64,000 bases of DNA from Paraprevotella clara YIT 11840. Its GTDB lineage: Bacteria > Bacteroidota > Bacteroidia > Bacteroidales > Bacteroidaceae. Both the position numbers and the translations under genes were made by a program. This document shows, piece after piece, positions 44,550-54,309 of this stretch (position 1 is its first letter; the number at the start of each line of letters is the position of its first letter). The notes beneath the pieces were generated by a model. It ran no database searches and had not been told where the DNA came from. It was given only the letters and a program-made list of their open reading frames with translations. Where the stretch lies: positions 124,001-188,000 of the forward strand of contig NZ_JH376597.1 of NCBI RefSeq assembly GCF_000233955.1. Reading direction: 5' to 3'.

Positions 44550-45215
44550 TTAAATATGCAGTTTTATACCGACAGCCAGACTTAAAATTTCTTTAAATTT
44601 GATACTGCGGTCACCAAAAAAGGTACAGAAATCGGTATCGCAAGCTCCTAATTCATAATACAAAGAAATGTCCTGTATCCACCAATTAGATACATCCGGC
44701 ACATCGTACATCACACGCTGACCCAAAGAAAGATTGGCACGAATACGGGTAGAAAAACCGTAATATCCTTTAGGATAACGGTCTGGCTCATGCGTCCAAA
44801 ACTTATCGCTCAATACGGAGGACAAGAACAAACTGCATGACAAAGGCTGAATCACCCACGCACTCTCTTTCACGCGTAACCGCCAAGGCAAATACGACTG
44901 TTTCAGAGTGAAAACGGCCTTATTATGTTCACTTTCAAATTTAGGCAAAAAGCCCAACATGATATCTGTCTCCCACTGCTGCTTCTTCCCGTAGGTCCAT
45001 CCCGTACCGATTGAAACGACACCGATACTTCCCGCAAACTGTATCTTGTAATGGTCGGGAATCAAACGTTTCCACCCTTCCATACGGCGTGTCATCATTT
45101 TCTCATAGCGTGTCGGAACTGTATCCGATGCCGCTTCCGTCACACCCTGCCCCATTACCCAAGAAGGCATGCCAGCCGAAAGCCATATACTAAAAATCGC
45201 AACGTTCAATTTCAT
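44550..45215 (-). CDS. Probable outer-membrane beta-barrel protein, unknown function
   Basis: A 221-residue exported protein (leader AIFSIWLSAGMPSWVMGQG) with alternating amphipathic strands (IQFAGSIGVVSIGTGWTYGK, GYYGFSTRIRANLSLGQRVM) and the ending LAVGIKLHI. No family recognised. It overlaps the preceding phosphoesterase gene by 26 bp, so the two are co-expressed. Confidence 0.6.
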   Translation of the reverse strand: MKLNVAIFSIWLSAGMPSWVMGQGVTEAASDTVPTRYEKMMTRRMEGWKRLIPDHYKIQFAGSIGVVSIGTGWTYGKKQQWETDIMLGFLPKFESEHNKAVFTLKQSYLPWRLRVKESAWVIQPLSCSLFLSSVLSDKFWTHEPDRYPKGYYGFSTRIRANLSLGQRVMYDVPDVSNWWIQDISLYYELGACDTDFCTFFGDRSIKFKEILSLAVGIKLHI

Positions 45216-46002
45216 ATCCTTCTTCTTTTATGGTAATGACGTAATACCCTCGCTTCCCGACTGTCGTACATCCGTAATATACGACTCCATCCTCAAAAAA
45301 CTCTTCTTCAGCCCAACGGTGGATGTGGCCGAACAGACAAAACTGCATACGGGGAAAACTGGTCACATAGTGTTCAAAGGCACGCCCCACATTGTTGTTG
45401 AACTCCCCGTCGCCGGGTGGCACGTGCATGGCTACAATGGTTTTCTCTATGCCCGCCGGCATATTCCTCAATTCATCCTCCATAAAATTGAAATCGGGCA
45501 CCGGATGACTGTAATCATATTCAAGCGCGTTGGTATTCAAACAGATAAAACGCACGTTGCCCACCGTAAAAGCAAAATTATCCTCTCCGAAAACTTTCAG
45601 ATATACATCGAACCCCGTCCCCAGACAATCATGATTCCCCAACAGGCAAACATACGGCACCCGCAACTTATTCAAGAAATCCCGTGCCCATAAAAATTCT
45701 TTCGTCTCGCCGAAATCCGCCACGTCGCCGCCATGCAACACAAAATCAATGTCACCGCGGTTATTGATGATATTCACGACTTCTTTCGTCTCGTCATACC
45801 GACGTTGGGTGTCGCTGATCATGGCAAAGCGGAACTCACGCCTTCCCCGCATCTTGTCTTCAATCAAACGGATGTTCTTCTCCGTCAGCCCGACCTCTCC
45901 TTCTATACGCGTATCGTAGGGATGATATTCGATGATTTCGCAAGAAGACAATATCCCCATCCCGCAAAGTAGGCCAACGACGGAATTGTATATTCTGCTC
46001 AT
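45190..46002 (-). CDS. Metallophosphoesterase lipoprotein
   Basis: A 270-residue calcineurin-type phosphoesterase carrying a lipoprotein signal (VVGLLCGMGILSSC). Metal-ligand motifs: RFAMISDTQRRYDE (D with Q in place of the more usual H), VLHGGDVADFG, LLGNHDCLG, AMHVPPGDGE and LFGHIHRWAE. Likely periplasm-facing. Its last 26 bp overlap the barrel protein gene. Confidence 0.8.
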   Translation of the reverse strand: MSRIYNSVVGLLCGMGILSSCEIIEYHPYDTRIEGEVGLTEKNIRLIEDKMRGRREFRFAMISDTQRRYDETKEVVNIINNRGDIDFVLHGGDVADFGETKEFLWARDFLNKLRVPYVCLLGNHDCLGTGFDVYLKVFGEDNFAFTVGNVRFICLNTNALEYDYSHPVPDFNFMEDELRNMPAGIEKTIVAMHVPPGDGEFNNNVGRAFEHYVTSFPRMQFCLFGHIHRWAEEEFFEDGVVYYGCTTVGKRGYYVITIKEEGYEIERCDF

Positions 46003-46021
46003 AAAAAACGCTTTTGAATAT

Positions 46022-46029
46022 CAAAGATA
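46022..46029 (-). promoter_or_regulatory. -7 box for the phosphoesterase gene
   Basis: TATCTTTG on the minus strand, 19 bp upstream of the start codon. Confidence 0.6.
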
Positions 46030-46164
46030 GAAAAAGAAGCAATACGAAACACACAAAAAGTCCGTTTCAGACTATTTGGAAAAATAATCCCTACTTTTAG
46101 AACAACTGCCAAGGCATATACCACAAGAAAAAAGCACAACAGGGGACAGCCTCACAGAAGCCCT

Positions 46165-46262
46165 GAAATCAATCTCAGCCAAATGAAAAATCAATCACAG
46201 CCAAACGATTTTTCATTTGGCTGTGATTGATTTTTCATTTGGCGCAGAATGATTCGCCGCAC
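46165..46262. repeat. Dispersed 22-bp-unit palindromic element, copy 4
   Basis: A 28-bp perfect inverted repeat (46178-46205 and 46216-46243) around a 10-bp centre; the right side consists of 22-bp units starting AACGATTTTTC and ATTGATTTTTC, then a partial unit AATGATTCGCCGC. It lies in the 335-bp gap between the phosphoesterase promoter and pflA; the rest of the gap shows nothing else. Confidence 0.85.
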
Positions 46263-46337
46263 TTACCAGCATGAATTACAACATGTTACGCAAAGGAGTA
46301 TAAAAATAAAGAAATTATACATCACCATACGCACACA

Positions 46338-47069
46338 TCAGCACGGGAAGATGCCCTCAAAACGTTTTTTAATGGCTTCTATCCTTTCCCGGGCAAGAGG
46401 AGGCACGTCGGCCAACGGGTAGTCCAACCCGAGTTCCTTATACTTAAATACCCCCATTGTATGATAAGGCAACCATTCTATTTTGCGCACAACCTTGTAA
46501 TGTCGTACAAACTCGACCAGTTCATCCAGCAGCGTGTCGTCGTCCGTCAGACCGGGTACCACCACATGACGAATCCAAACCTCCGTACCCCTCCTTTCCA
46601 ACTCGTCAAGCAACGCCCGGGCATTCCGTCCGTCACTTCCGCTGACTTTCCTGCAAAGTTCAGGGCGAAGCGCCTTAATGTCGAGAAGCACCAGATTCGT
46701 ATAATCCAGCACAGCACATACGCGCTCATTGAACACGGCTCCTGAAGTGTCCAATGCCGTATGAAGACCTTCCTCACGGCAGAGACGAAAAAACTCACGA
46801 CAGAAATCAGCCTGCAATAAAGGTTCGCCCCCCGTCAACGTCACCCCTCCACGGGCTATGAAACTGCGCACCTTGAGTACTTCGGCAAGCAATTCCTCCG
46901 GAGTCATTTGATAACGGGGAGGACGACCGGCATCCCAAGTGTCCGGATTATGGCAATACAGACAACGAAGCGGACAACCTTGCAGGAAAGTCACAAAACG
47001 AATTCCAGGACCGTCAACGGTCCCGAAACTCTCAAGTGAATGTATTTTACCCACTAATGGTTTTTCCAT
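46338..47069 (-). CDS. pflA: Pyruvate formate-lyase-activating enzyme
   Basis: Radical-SAM enzyme that installs the glycyl radical on PflB. Seen in 243 residues: GKIHSLESFGTVDGPGIRFV, FLQGCPLRCLYCHNPDTW with the CX3CX2C cluster motif, GGVTLTGGEPLLQADF and LLDIKAL. The ATG at 47069 gives the normal N terminus; an in-frame start at 47129 would overlap pflB. Adjacent to pflB (10-bp gap), in the same transcript. Confidence 0.97.
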   Translation of the reverse strand: MEKPLVGKIHSLESFGTVDGPGIRFVTFLQGCPLRCLYCHNPDTWDAGRPPRYQMTPEELLAEVLKVRSFIARGGVTLTGGEPLLQADFCREFFRLCREEGLHTALDTSGAVFNERVCAVLDYTNLVLLDIKALRPELCRKVSGSDGRNARALLDELERRGTEVWIRHVVVPGLTDDDTLLDELVEFVRHYKVVRKIEWLPYHTMGVFKYKELGLDYPLADVPPLARERIEAIKKRFEGIFPC

Positions 47070-47079
47070 ATCCTTTATA

Positions 47080-49320
47080 TTACAAAGAGTGGTTGATGGT
47101 ACGCGAAATGACATCCAACTGTTGTTCACGCGTCAGCTTCACAAAGTTCACGGCATAGCCGGACACGCGGATGGTCAACTGCGGATATTTCTCAGGATGT
47201 TCCATCGCATCCACCAACAGATCCTTGTCGAACACATTGACGTTGAGATGCTGGCCACCGTCCGGAGTGAAATAACCATCCAACAGTCCGACCAGATTGC
47301 TTACCTGAATGTCACGTTCCTTACCTAACGTAGCCGGAGAAATGGCAAAGGTATAAGAAATACCGTCATGTGCATGATGGAACGGAAGCTTGGCCACCGA
47401 AGCCAAAGCCGCAACGGCTCCTTTCACGTCACGCCCGTTCATCGGATTAGCCCCCGGTGCAAACGGAGTACCGCCCTGGCGGCCGTCGGGAGTCGTACCG
47501 GTTTTCTTTCCATACACCACATTGCTGGTAATCGTCAGGATGGACTGCGTGGCAACCGCATTGCGGTAAGTCTCGTGCTGACGGAGGTAATTCATGAATT
47601 TCTCCGTGATTTCCACTGCGATGGCATCCGTGCGGTCGTCATTGTTGCCGTAAGGAACATACTCGCCTTCACGCTCGAAGTCCACGGCCAGGCCGCGTTC
47701 GTCACGAATCACCTTCACCTTGCAATCGCGGATGGCAGCCAAAGAGTCGGCCACGATGGACAAACCGGCAATACCGGTAGCACGGATACGTTGCACATCG
47801 CCGTCGTGCAGAGCCATTTCGTATGCTTCATAGTCATACTTGTCGTGCATATAGTGGATAATCTTCAAGGCGTTCACGTACACCTTGGCCAACCAACGCA
47901 TCATCTGCTCGTACTTCTCCATCACCTCGCCATAGTCGAGATATTCGCTCGTAATCGGCTCGAACTTGGGAGCCACCTGCACACCGGTACGCTCGTCGCG
48001 CCCGCCGTTGATGGCATAAAGCAAGCACTTGGCCAGATTGGCACGAGCACCGAAGAACTGCATTTGCTTGCCGATTTTCATCGGAGACACGCAGCAGGCA
48101 ATGCCATAGTCGTCACCGTAATCCACACGCATCAGGTCGTCGTTCTCATACTGGATGGCCGAAGTGTCGATAGAAACCTTGGCACAGAACTTCTTCCAGT
48201 TCTCCGGCAATTTGTCCGCCCACAGCACCGTCAAGTTCGGCTCCGGAGCCGGCCCGAGGTTGTAGAGCGTATGCAGGTAACGGAAGCAAGTCTTCGTCAC
48301 CAACGTGCGGCCGTCGATGCCCATTCCGCCCAACGATTCCGTCACCCATACCGGGTCGCCGGAAAACAAGTCGTTATATTCGGGCGTACGCAAGAACCGT
48401 ACGATACGCAATTTGATGATCATCTGGTCCACCAGTTCCTGCGCTTCCTCCTCCGTCAGTTTCCCCTCGCGGATGTCTTTCTCTATATAAATGTCGAGGA
48501 AAGTAGAAGTACGCCCTATGGACATGGCCGCACCGTCCTGGTCCTTCACAGCGGCCAGATAAGCCAGATATACGAACTGCACGGCTTCGCGGGCATCCTT
48601 GGCCGGACGGGTCACATCGAACCCGTATGCGGCACACATCTTCTCAAAATCCTGTAAAGCATGAATCTGTTCCGTGACCTCTTCACGGTTACGGATGATT
48701 TCATCATTCAGTTCCTGAATGTCAAGGCGTTTTTGGAACTGCTTCTTGTCCTCAATCAAACGTGCAGTACCATACAAAGCCACACGACGATAGTCACCGA
48801 TGATACGGCCACGACCGTACGCATCCGGCAAACCGGTGATGATAGCCGACCGACGGGCCGCCAACATCTCCTCCGTATAGGCTGAAAACACACCTTCGTT
48901 GTGCGTCTTACGGTATTTCGTGAAAATCTCCTTCGTCATCGGGTCGAGATGATAACCGTAAGCTTCCAAGCTGTTTTCCACCATACGGATACCGCCCTTC
49001 GGGAAAATACCACGCTTGAGCGGAGCATCCGTCTGCAATCCCACAACCACTTCGTTATCCTTATCTATATAACCCGGCCCGTAAGTCGTGATACTTTGAG
49101 GGAGTTTGGTTTCGGTGTCATACACGCCTTTTTCACGCTCCACCTTAAACATCTCGGTCAATTTGTTCCACACTTTGCGGGTCTTCTCCGACGACGGCTT
49201 CAGGAAAGAATCATCTCCCGTATAAGGAGTATAATTGTTCTGAATGAAATCACGCACGTTGATTTCCTTCTTCCACAGTTCGCCTTTGAAGCCGGCCCAG
49301 CTTTCGTTGTTACGTTCCAT
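47080..49320 (-). CDS. pflB: Pyruvate formate-lyase
   Basis: Converts pyruvate and CoA to acetyl-CoA and formate under anaerobic conditions. Seen in 746 residues: [36 protein letters not shown] with the adjacent catalytic cysteine pair, and the C-terminal glycyl-radical motif [18 protein letters not shown]. Promoter -7 box at 49359-49366; pflA follows downstream. Confidence 0.98.
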   Translation of the reverse strand: MERNNESWAGFKGELWKKEINVRDFIQNNYTPYTGDDSFLKPSSEKTRKVWNKLTEMFKVEREKGVYDTETKLPQSITTYGPGYIDKDNEVVVGLQTDAPLKRGIFPKGGIRMVENSLEAYGYHLDPMTKEIFTKYRKTHNEGVFSAYTEEMLAARRSAIITGLPDAYGRGRIIGDYRRVALYGTARLIEDKKQFQKRLDIQELNDEIIRNREEVTEQIHALQDFEKMCAAYGFDVTRPAKDAREAVQFVYLAYLAAVKDQDGAAMSIGRTSTFLDIYIEKDIREGKLTEEEAQELVDQMIIKLRIVRFLRTPEYNDLFSGDPVWVTESLGGMGIDGRTLVTKTCFRYLHTLYNLGPAPEPNLTVLWADKLPENWKKFCAKVSIDTSAIQYENDDLMRVDYGDDYGIACCVSPMKIGKQMQFFGARANLAKCLLYAINGGRDERTGVQVAPKFEPITSEYLDYGEVMEKYEQMMRWLAKVYVNALKIIHYMHDKYDYEAYEMALHDGDVQRIRATGIAGLSIVADSLAAIRDCKVKVIRDERGLAVDFEREGEYVPYGNNDDRTDAIAVEITEKFMNYLRQHETYRNAVATQSILTITSNVVYGKKTGTTPDGRQGGTPFAPGANPMNGRDVKGAVAALASVAKLPFHHAHDGISYTFAISPATLGKERDIQVSNLVGLLDGYFTPDGGQHLNVNVFDKDLLVDAMEHPEKYPQLTIRVSGYAVNFVKLTREQQLDVISRTINHSL

Positions 49321-49358
49321 AATTTATCCGTTTTAGTTATTTATGTGCTAACCGGCTG

Positions 49359-49366
49359 CAAAGATA
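49359..49366 (-). promoter_or_regulatory. -7 box for pflB-pflA
   Basis: TATCTTTG on the minus strand, 39 bp upstream of the pflB start codon. Confidence 0.6.
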
Positions 49367-49451
49367 CGGAGAAATAACGGAATCCCCTATACTAATTTGT
49401 AGGTATTTCAAATTTAAAACTATCCTTAGACTACTTTTGTATTCATTCCAA

Positions 49452-51338
49452 TCAAAAACCCGGCCAATGATGAAATCGGATATACATCCGGTCAGGGGTA
49501 CGGGTTACTGTTCCCGGATAAGGAGGCTTAAAGTCACAAAAACGATTTCCGGAATCCAATATTAGGCGGTACACATTCTGCCCGGGCAACTTTACCAGAA
49601 TCATTCCTTTGCTGAATCCAAGAAATTCATACAGAAACTGTTCTTTTTTATCATTCACAATCAGATGCTTGCCGATAATAAAAACCTTTTCGGTGGCACA
49701 GACCTGCACATCTTCTTTCCGGAACGAGAAGTCCAGCCCACGCTCCCTGAAGCGGAACATGTATGCGGCATCCTGCTTGACTAGTTCAAACCGCCCGAGC
49801 CGCCCGAGTTCCGGCATCTTTTCGTAGAGCCTCCGCGTCTTGCTGTCCCAATAGACCTGCCTTCCCGCAAAGTCATACCCCTTAAAAAAATCCCCTTTGC
49901 ATTCCACCTTTCCATAAAGTTCCGGCCTCAAATCACGCCCTTTTGCATCCACCACCGTCACCTTCCCCCGAAAGACAGCATCATACGGATAAAAACATAG
50001 GGCAAAATAAGGTTCCGGCAATCGCTCTATCCGCGTGAACTGCGGGGCACAGACCTCTTTTCCATCCAACGCTATGCCATATTTTCCGCCCTGCATAAAC
50101 ACTTCCATCCCCTCACGCTTCTCTTCTTTCCGTTTGATACGGACCATCTCCAGATTCACCAACTGTTTTTCCATGGCCTCCTCTCCTATATATATAGGAT
50201 AAGTATTGCACGTTACGGAACGCCCGGCTTGCCTCCCCTCAAACATCCGCTGCCAGTCCCATCTTTGTATCGGCATGCCAAATGCCAGATATAGTCCCAC
50301 TTGATCCAATATCATCACGTGACTTTTCTTGCTGGATACGCGCATCCCCCGCCCCACCTGCTGTAAATATTTGGCTAATGAAAGCGTGGGACGGGCAAGC
50401 TGAATGACCTCCACCTCCGGCACGTCCCATCCTTCTGAGAATATGTCGACGTTGACCATCAACGTAATACGGCCGTTCCGATAGTCTTCCACCAAACTCC
50501 GGCGTTCCTCCGGCGGCGTCTTCGCGTCAATCATGCAACAGCTTACCCCGCCCTTCCGATAATACTCCACGATATGACGCGCATGCTCCCGATTAATGGC
50601 ATATACTATGCCTTTTTTCCCCGAAGCAAACGTTTGGTAAGTATCATACAAATGCCGGATGCTTTCAGGGCAATCCATCACCGTGGCCATCTCTTTCAAC
50701 TGATAATCGCCATCCGCACCGCGCTTGGACAACAACCCCACCCGGCATACCGCCTTACTGTTCGGGTCGGCACTTATATATTCAAAATCAGCCAGCCATC
50801 CCTCGTCGATAAAGCGTTCCATACTCCACGCTTGGAGCAACACCCCGAACAAGTCCGTGAAAGGTTCGCCGCTCAACCGGCAAGGCGTAGCCGTCAGTCC
50901 CAAGAAAAGAGCCTCCGGCCACTTTTCCCACAATATGCGGTAAGTCTTCGCCAAGGCATGATGAGCCTCATCCACAACCACAACAGAAGGGCAAAAAGAA
51001 AGACTATCTATACATCGGCTCAACGTCTGTATGCTCGCCACCCGGACGTTCTCCGCCAACAACGCCTTCCGGCCACCGGCAATCACCCCGTGACGTACTC
51101 CGAAACGAGACAAGGTTTCCGAAATCTGCTCTACCAATTCTATCCGGTGCGTCACGACCAACACCCCGTCCGCAGCATTCTCGCGAACCACGGCAGCCAT
51201 CAGGAACGTCTTTCCCGTCCCCGTAGGCATCTGCACCATCACGCTCCGGCTTCCGCCCCACCATTTTTCATACAGGCGGTGCTTCATCTCCCGCTGATAG
51301 CTGCGCAATTCCGTATAACCAACATCTACTTGCTCCAT
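49452..51338 (-). CDS. SF2 DEAD/DEAH-box helicase, RadD/YejH-like
   Basis: A 628-residue protein with helicase motifs: LRSYQREMKHRLYEKWW, Walker A VMVQMPTGTGKTFLMAA, DEAH box VVVVDEAHHALAKTYR, LGLTATPCRLSG, TLMVNVDIFSEGWDVPE, and QVGRGMRVSSKKS (motif VI). The C-terminal 230 residues match no domain I recognise. E. coli RadD has similar organisation and acts in DNA repair. Its start overlaps the stop of the acyltransferase gene by 13 bp. Confidence 0.85.
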   Translation of the reverse strand: MEQVDVGYTELRSYQREMKHRLYEKWWGGSRSVMVQMPTGTGKTFLMAAVVRENAADGVLVVTHRIELVEQISETLSRFGVRHGVIAGGRKALLAENVRVASIQTLSRCIDSLSFCPSVVVVDEAHHALAKTYRILWEKWPEALFLGLTATPCRLSGEPFTDLFGVLLQAWSMERFIDEGWLADFEYISADPNSKAVCRVGLLSKRGADGDYQLKEMATVMDCPESIRHLYDTYQTFASGKKGIVYAINREHARHIVEYYRKGGVSCCMIDAKTPPEERRSLVEDYRNGRITLMVNVDIFSEGWDVPEVEVIQLARPTLSLAKYLQQVGRGMRVSSKKSHVMILDQVGLYLAFGMPIQRWDWQRMFEGRQAGRSVTCNTYPIYIGEEAMEKQLVNLEMVRIKRKEEKREGMEVFMQGGKYGIALDGKEVCAPQFTRIERLPEPYFALCFYPYDAVFRGKVTVVDAKGRDLRPELYGKVECKGDFFKGYDFAGRQVYWDSKTRRLYEKMPELGRLGRFELVKQDAAYMFRFRERGLDFSFRKEDVQVCATEKVFIIGKHLIVNDKKEQFLYEFLGFSKGMILVKLPGQNVYRLILDSGNRFCDFKPPYPGTVTRTPDRMYIRFHHWPGF

Positions 51339-52291
51339 ATCCTGCTATATGCAATAGCTGTACTATATGACAAAAGCAAACACAACACGAACACCACAGC
51401 AATCGGTGCATTATGCCCGATATAATAAAATATGATGTCAAAGACCAACATGTGTACTAAATACCATTCGTATGAAAAACGGTTGGTCCACTCCAACAAC
51501 CGGTTAAGCGGCTTGATTCCCACCTTATAGATGATAAGCGCAAGAGACATATAACCCACCAAAGAGGGTATATCATTGTAAAGTTTCCATGGCCACCCCG
51601 CGAAACCCATTATGCCTGTCAACCCCACACCGGCCATACACAACGGCAACAAACATTTCCACCGGGGCACTTCCAGTGCTTTAGGATTGCCATGATATAT
51701 TTCTGCCATCTTCATCCCTAAGCAAAACTCCCATAAATATTGCAGGAAGAAACTGTTCCAAACTCGCTCCTCTGCATACCCTAACAGGCCTACGGTCGTA
51801 GACCATAACAGGCTGATAATGAGCGCAAGCTTTACCCCCCCCCGAATGTTAAATAACTTAACAATAAGAGGCCAAGCAAGATAGAACTGAATGATAGTAG
51901 ACACAAACCACATCTGCCCTCCCATAGAACTCTCCAGTTCGGGAACGAACATTTTGAAGAGCAGCAAATTGCCCCACAGCGGCATGAACCATTCACGCCC
52001 CATACAAGCCATCCAGACAGCCGTGGCCACGCACAAGACGGCCATCGGCATATAAATCCTCGTAAAACGTTTCTTCAGGAAAGCAATGTATCCTAAAGGC
52101 TTACGAAGGTAAGAAAGGTATAATCCAAATCCCGAGCAGAGGATAAAGACGTGCACTCCGGCACCACCAAAGGCCGCTGCTTTTTCCCATATTCCGGAAA
52201 TCCCCAACATCCCTACAAGATGCATGATTACTATGGTAGAAATGGAATACCCGCGCAAAAAGTTTACCACATCAAGCTTTCTCATTTTCAT
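51326..52291 (-). CDS. Acyltransferase-3 family membrane protein
   Basis: About 320 residues with roughly ten hydrophobic helices and the family N terminus LDVVNFLRGYSISTIVIMHL, including the conserved arginine and histidine; SGFGLYLSYLRKP follows. Such proteins O-acetylate surface sugars. Last gene of the polysaccharide cluster. The ATG at 52291 lies 2 bp past the stop of the WecG-type gene; ATG 52285 is an alternative. Confidence 0.85.
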   Translation of the reverse strand: MKMRKLDVVNFLRGYSISTIVIMHLVGMLGISGIWEKAAAFGGAGVHVFILCSGFGLYLSYLRKPLGYIAFLKKRFTRIYMPMAVLCVATAVWMACMGREWFMPLWGNLLLFKMFVPELESSMGGQMWFVSTIIQFYLAWPLIVKLFNIRGGVKLALIISLLWSTTVGLLGYAEERVWNSFFLQYLWEFCLGMKMAEIYHGNPKALEVPRWKCLLPLCMAGVGLTGIMGFAGWPWKLYNDIPSLVGYMSLALIIYKVGIKPLNRLLEWTNRFSYEWYLVHMLVFDIIFYYIGHNAPIAVVFVLCLLLSYSTAIAYSRIWSK

Positions 52292-52292
52292 T

Positions 52293-53042
52293 TCAACGTT
52301 TAAACGGGTTACGATAAATCCCAAGTAGTTGCCGACCGAAATACCAAAAGAATTTCACATCATCCACAAAGTATCTCCTGAACATTCGTTTGGGTTCCAT
52401 CAGAAACCTGTAAAACCATTCCATCGCCAACATCTGCATCCATTTCGGTGCCCGCTTCACATTGCCGGCCTCAAAGTCGATCGTAGCACCCAAAGCCATC
52501 CATATATCAACTCCCGGCATGCGGCTTTTATGACGGAAAATCCATTTTTCCTGTTTGGGCGCCCCCACACCGACCAGTACCACATTGGCACCGGAAGCAT
52601 TAATGGTACGGTAAATCAATTCATTTTCCTCTGGTTTGTTTTCAAAACCATACGAAGGAGACATCGCCCCCACCACGATTTCGCGCCCCACCGAGGCATT
52701 GATACGTTCCATGGCCTTTTGTGCCACACCTTCCATCGCACCCAAAAGAAATATCCGGCAATCCGGATTATCCTTATGATATTGATAGAAAGCCGTAAAG
52801 AAACTGCTACCCGGAATGGCTTCCGGTATTCTTTTCTTCAGCAAACGAGAGCACAAATACAAGATTTTACTGTCGCAAACCACCCACTCCGCCTTTTGAT
52901 AAAGGTCATAAAACTCACGGTCATGCTGGAGTTTGACCAAATGATCAAGATTCGGAGTGACCAATACCCCGCGTTTTAAGCTTTGCAGCAGTTCAATCCG
53001 GGTAATGGACAAGAGGTTCGCATTCAAAATACGAACAGACAT
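52293..53042 (-). CDS. WecG/TagA/CpsF-family glycosyltransferase
   Basis: A 249-residue GT26 enzyme. Motifs: VTPNLDHLVKLQHDREFYDL, ADGSSFF-like GSSFFTAFYQYHKDNPDCRI, FLLGAMEGVAQKAM and VLVGVGAPKQEKWIFRHKSR, with GVDIWMALGATIDFEAGN. Relatives add ManNAc or a uronic derivative to lipid-linked GlcNAc. Part of the surface polysaccharide cluster. Confidence 0.9.
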   Translation of the reverse strand: MSVRILNANLLSITRIELLQSLKRGVLVTPNLDHLVKLQHDREFYDLYQKAEWVVCDSKILYLCSRLLKKRIPEAIPGSSFFTAFYQYHKDNPDCRIFLLGAMEGVAQKAMERINASVGREIVVGAMSPSYGFENKPEENELIYRTINASGANVVLVGVGAPKQEKWIFRHKSRMPGVDIWMALGATIDFEAGNVKRAPKWMQMLAMEWFYRFLMEPKRMFRRYFVDDVKFFWYFGRQLLGIYRNPFKR

Positions 53043-53080
53043 GAAATAAAAAAATTAATGTTATCGATTATAATCTATGC

Positions 53081-53962
53081 CTACAGTCCCATCTTATGTC
53101 CTGTAAGTTTCCATTGCACATGCTTTAAAAACACCTTTATAGCATGCGGTAAAAATCGGCTCCAACAATACAAACGTCCCACATTCAAGGTTCGATTCAA
53201 CGCAAAACAGGATAACAACTCCGAATCCCGAACGAAACGGAAATCAAGACTCATTTTAACATCATTATCCACATTTCGCTCATGTACGACTTCGCCCCAT
53301 AACGGCTCGTCATCCTTAGTATCCAACATAACGGAACGTACATTTTCCATCCGAGAGAGATAATAATGAGTACCAAACTCATACACCGTTTTCAAATGAG
53401 ATCCAAGCGTAAAGTCTTCTACCCTTGAAACGAAATGATTGTTTGGGAAACTTATCCACAGCGCATAGTTTTGCTTTAGGAAATACTGTAAACCTCTTTT
53501 ATAAAAGAAAAAAGTTCCGCCGCAGAGCCTTTGTGCATCATTTCGTACCGCAGCCATATAGTTGCAACCCAATACGTCATCGTTATCCAACCACGAAGTA
53601 ATTACTTTTGTCGGCTGCACACACCCTTGTAAATCATTCTCTATCCAACGCGCGAAAACTTGCGGATAGAACCGGGCATATTCGGATTTCACGGGTACAT
53701 ACTTAAAATTTTCACATCTTTCCGCCCATCCTTTTACACGCTCACGATAAACCGGCGGAGTATCCCCATCGAAAAGTACAACCCACGTAAAATCCTTGCA
53801 ACTTTGCTGCAAAACACTGGGCAAAGTATATTGTTCAAAAAGGCGGAACCTGTCTTCCAACCACACTTCATCCCGAGTCGCCAATCCACGCTTATCCTTG
53901 TTCCACAACGGAAGGTTGAAACGTGTCAACAAATAGTGCCGAACGGGAGTAGTGCTACACAT
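53081..53962 (-). CDS. Putative rhamnosyltransferase-type glycosyltransferase
   Basis: About 293 residues. Motifs as in the family annotated putative rhamnosyl transferase: RHYLLTRFNLPLWNKDKRGL, TRDEVWLEDRFRLFEQYTLP, WVVLFDGDTPP and TSWLDNDDVLG with a DxDD metal site. The sugar is not certain. The ATG at 53962 is chosen; the longer in-frame start is a TTG at 53998 inside the IS remnant. Confidence 0.72.
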   Translation of the reverse strand: MCSTTPVRHYLLTRFNLPLWNKDKRGLATRDEVWLEDRFRLFEQYTLPSVLQQSCKDFTWVVLFDGDTPPVYRERVKGWAERCENFKYVPVKSEYARFYPQVFARWIENDLQGCVQPTKVITSWLDNDDVLGCNYMAAVRNDAQRLCGGTFFFYKRGLQYFLKQNYALWISFPNNHFVSRVEDFTLGSHLKTVYEFGTHYYLSRMENVRSVMLDTKDDEPLWGEVVHERNVDNDVKMSLDFRFVRDSELLSCFALNRTLNVGRLYCWSRFLPHAIKVFLKHVQWKLTGHKMGL

Positions 53963-53984
53963 AGTTAAAGCATGAGATACTTCG

Positions 53985-54307
53985 TTATAAAGTATCAATT
54001 GTTATTATACTCATAAAACCATATTTAAACCGATAATGCAAATGTACATAATAATCATCACGATTCAAAATGTAAGCATCTAATTTTGAGGTATCGCATA
54101 GGGAATTATGGAAGAGATTGTAGGGTACTTTGTTTTTCAAACAGAAGTTCTGTATGGACTCACCGTGTGGCATGGCTTCCGCCTTGTAGCGAATGAACAG
54201 CCTTTCAAAATCACTGCTGCTATACATAATGTTTTTAATTTTGGACTACAGCAGCGAAGGTCGTGTTTTTTATTCTTTGAAGCAATACGTCATTTTTGGA
54301 CGCTTAC
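53985..54307 (-). mobile_element. IS66-like left-end remnant 1
   Basis: Minus strand from 54307: GTAAGCG followed by TCCAAAAATG (IS66-type terminal repeat), then ACCTTCGCTGC, then an 80-codon ORF starting MYSSSDFERLFIRYKAEAMP and reading KNKVPYNLF before it diverges. The same end and N terminus occur at 59.1-59.3 kb. Only the first part of the element survives; there is no transposase catalytic gene. It begins 3 bp past the stop of the GT4 gene. Confidence 0.65.
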
Positions 54308-54309
54308 TG

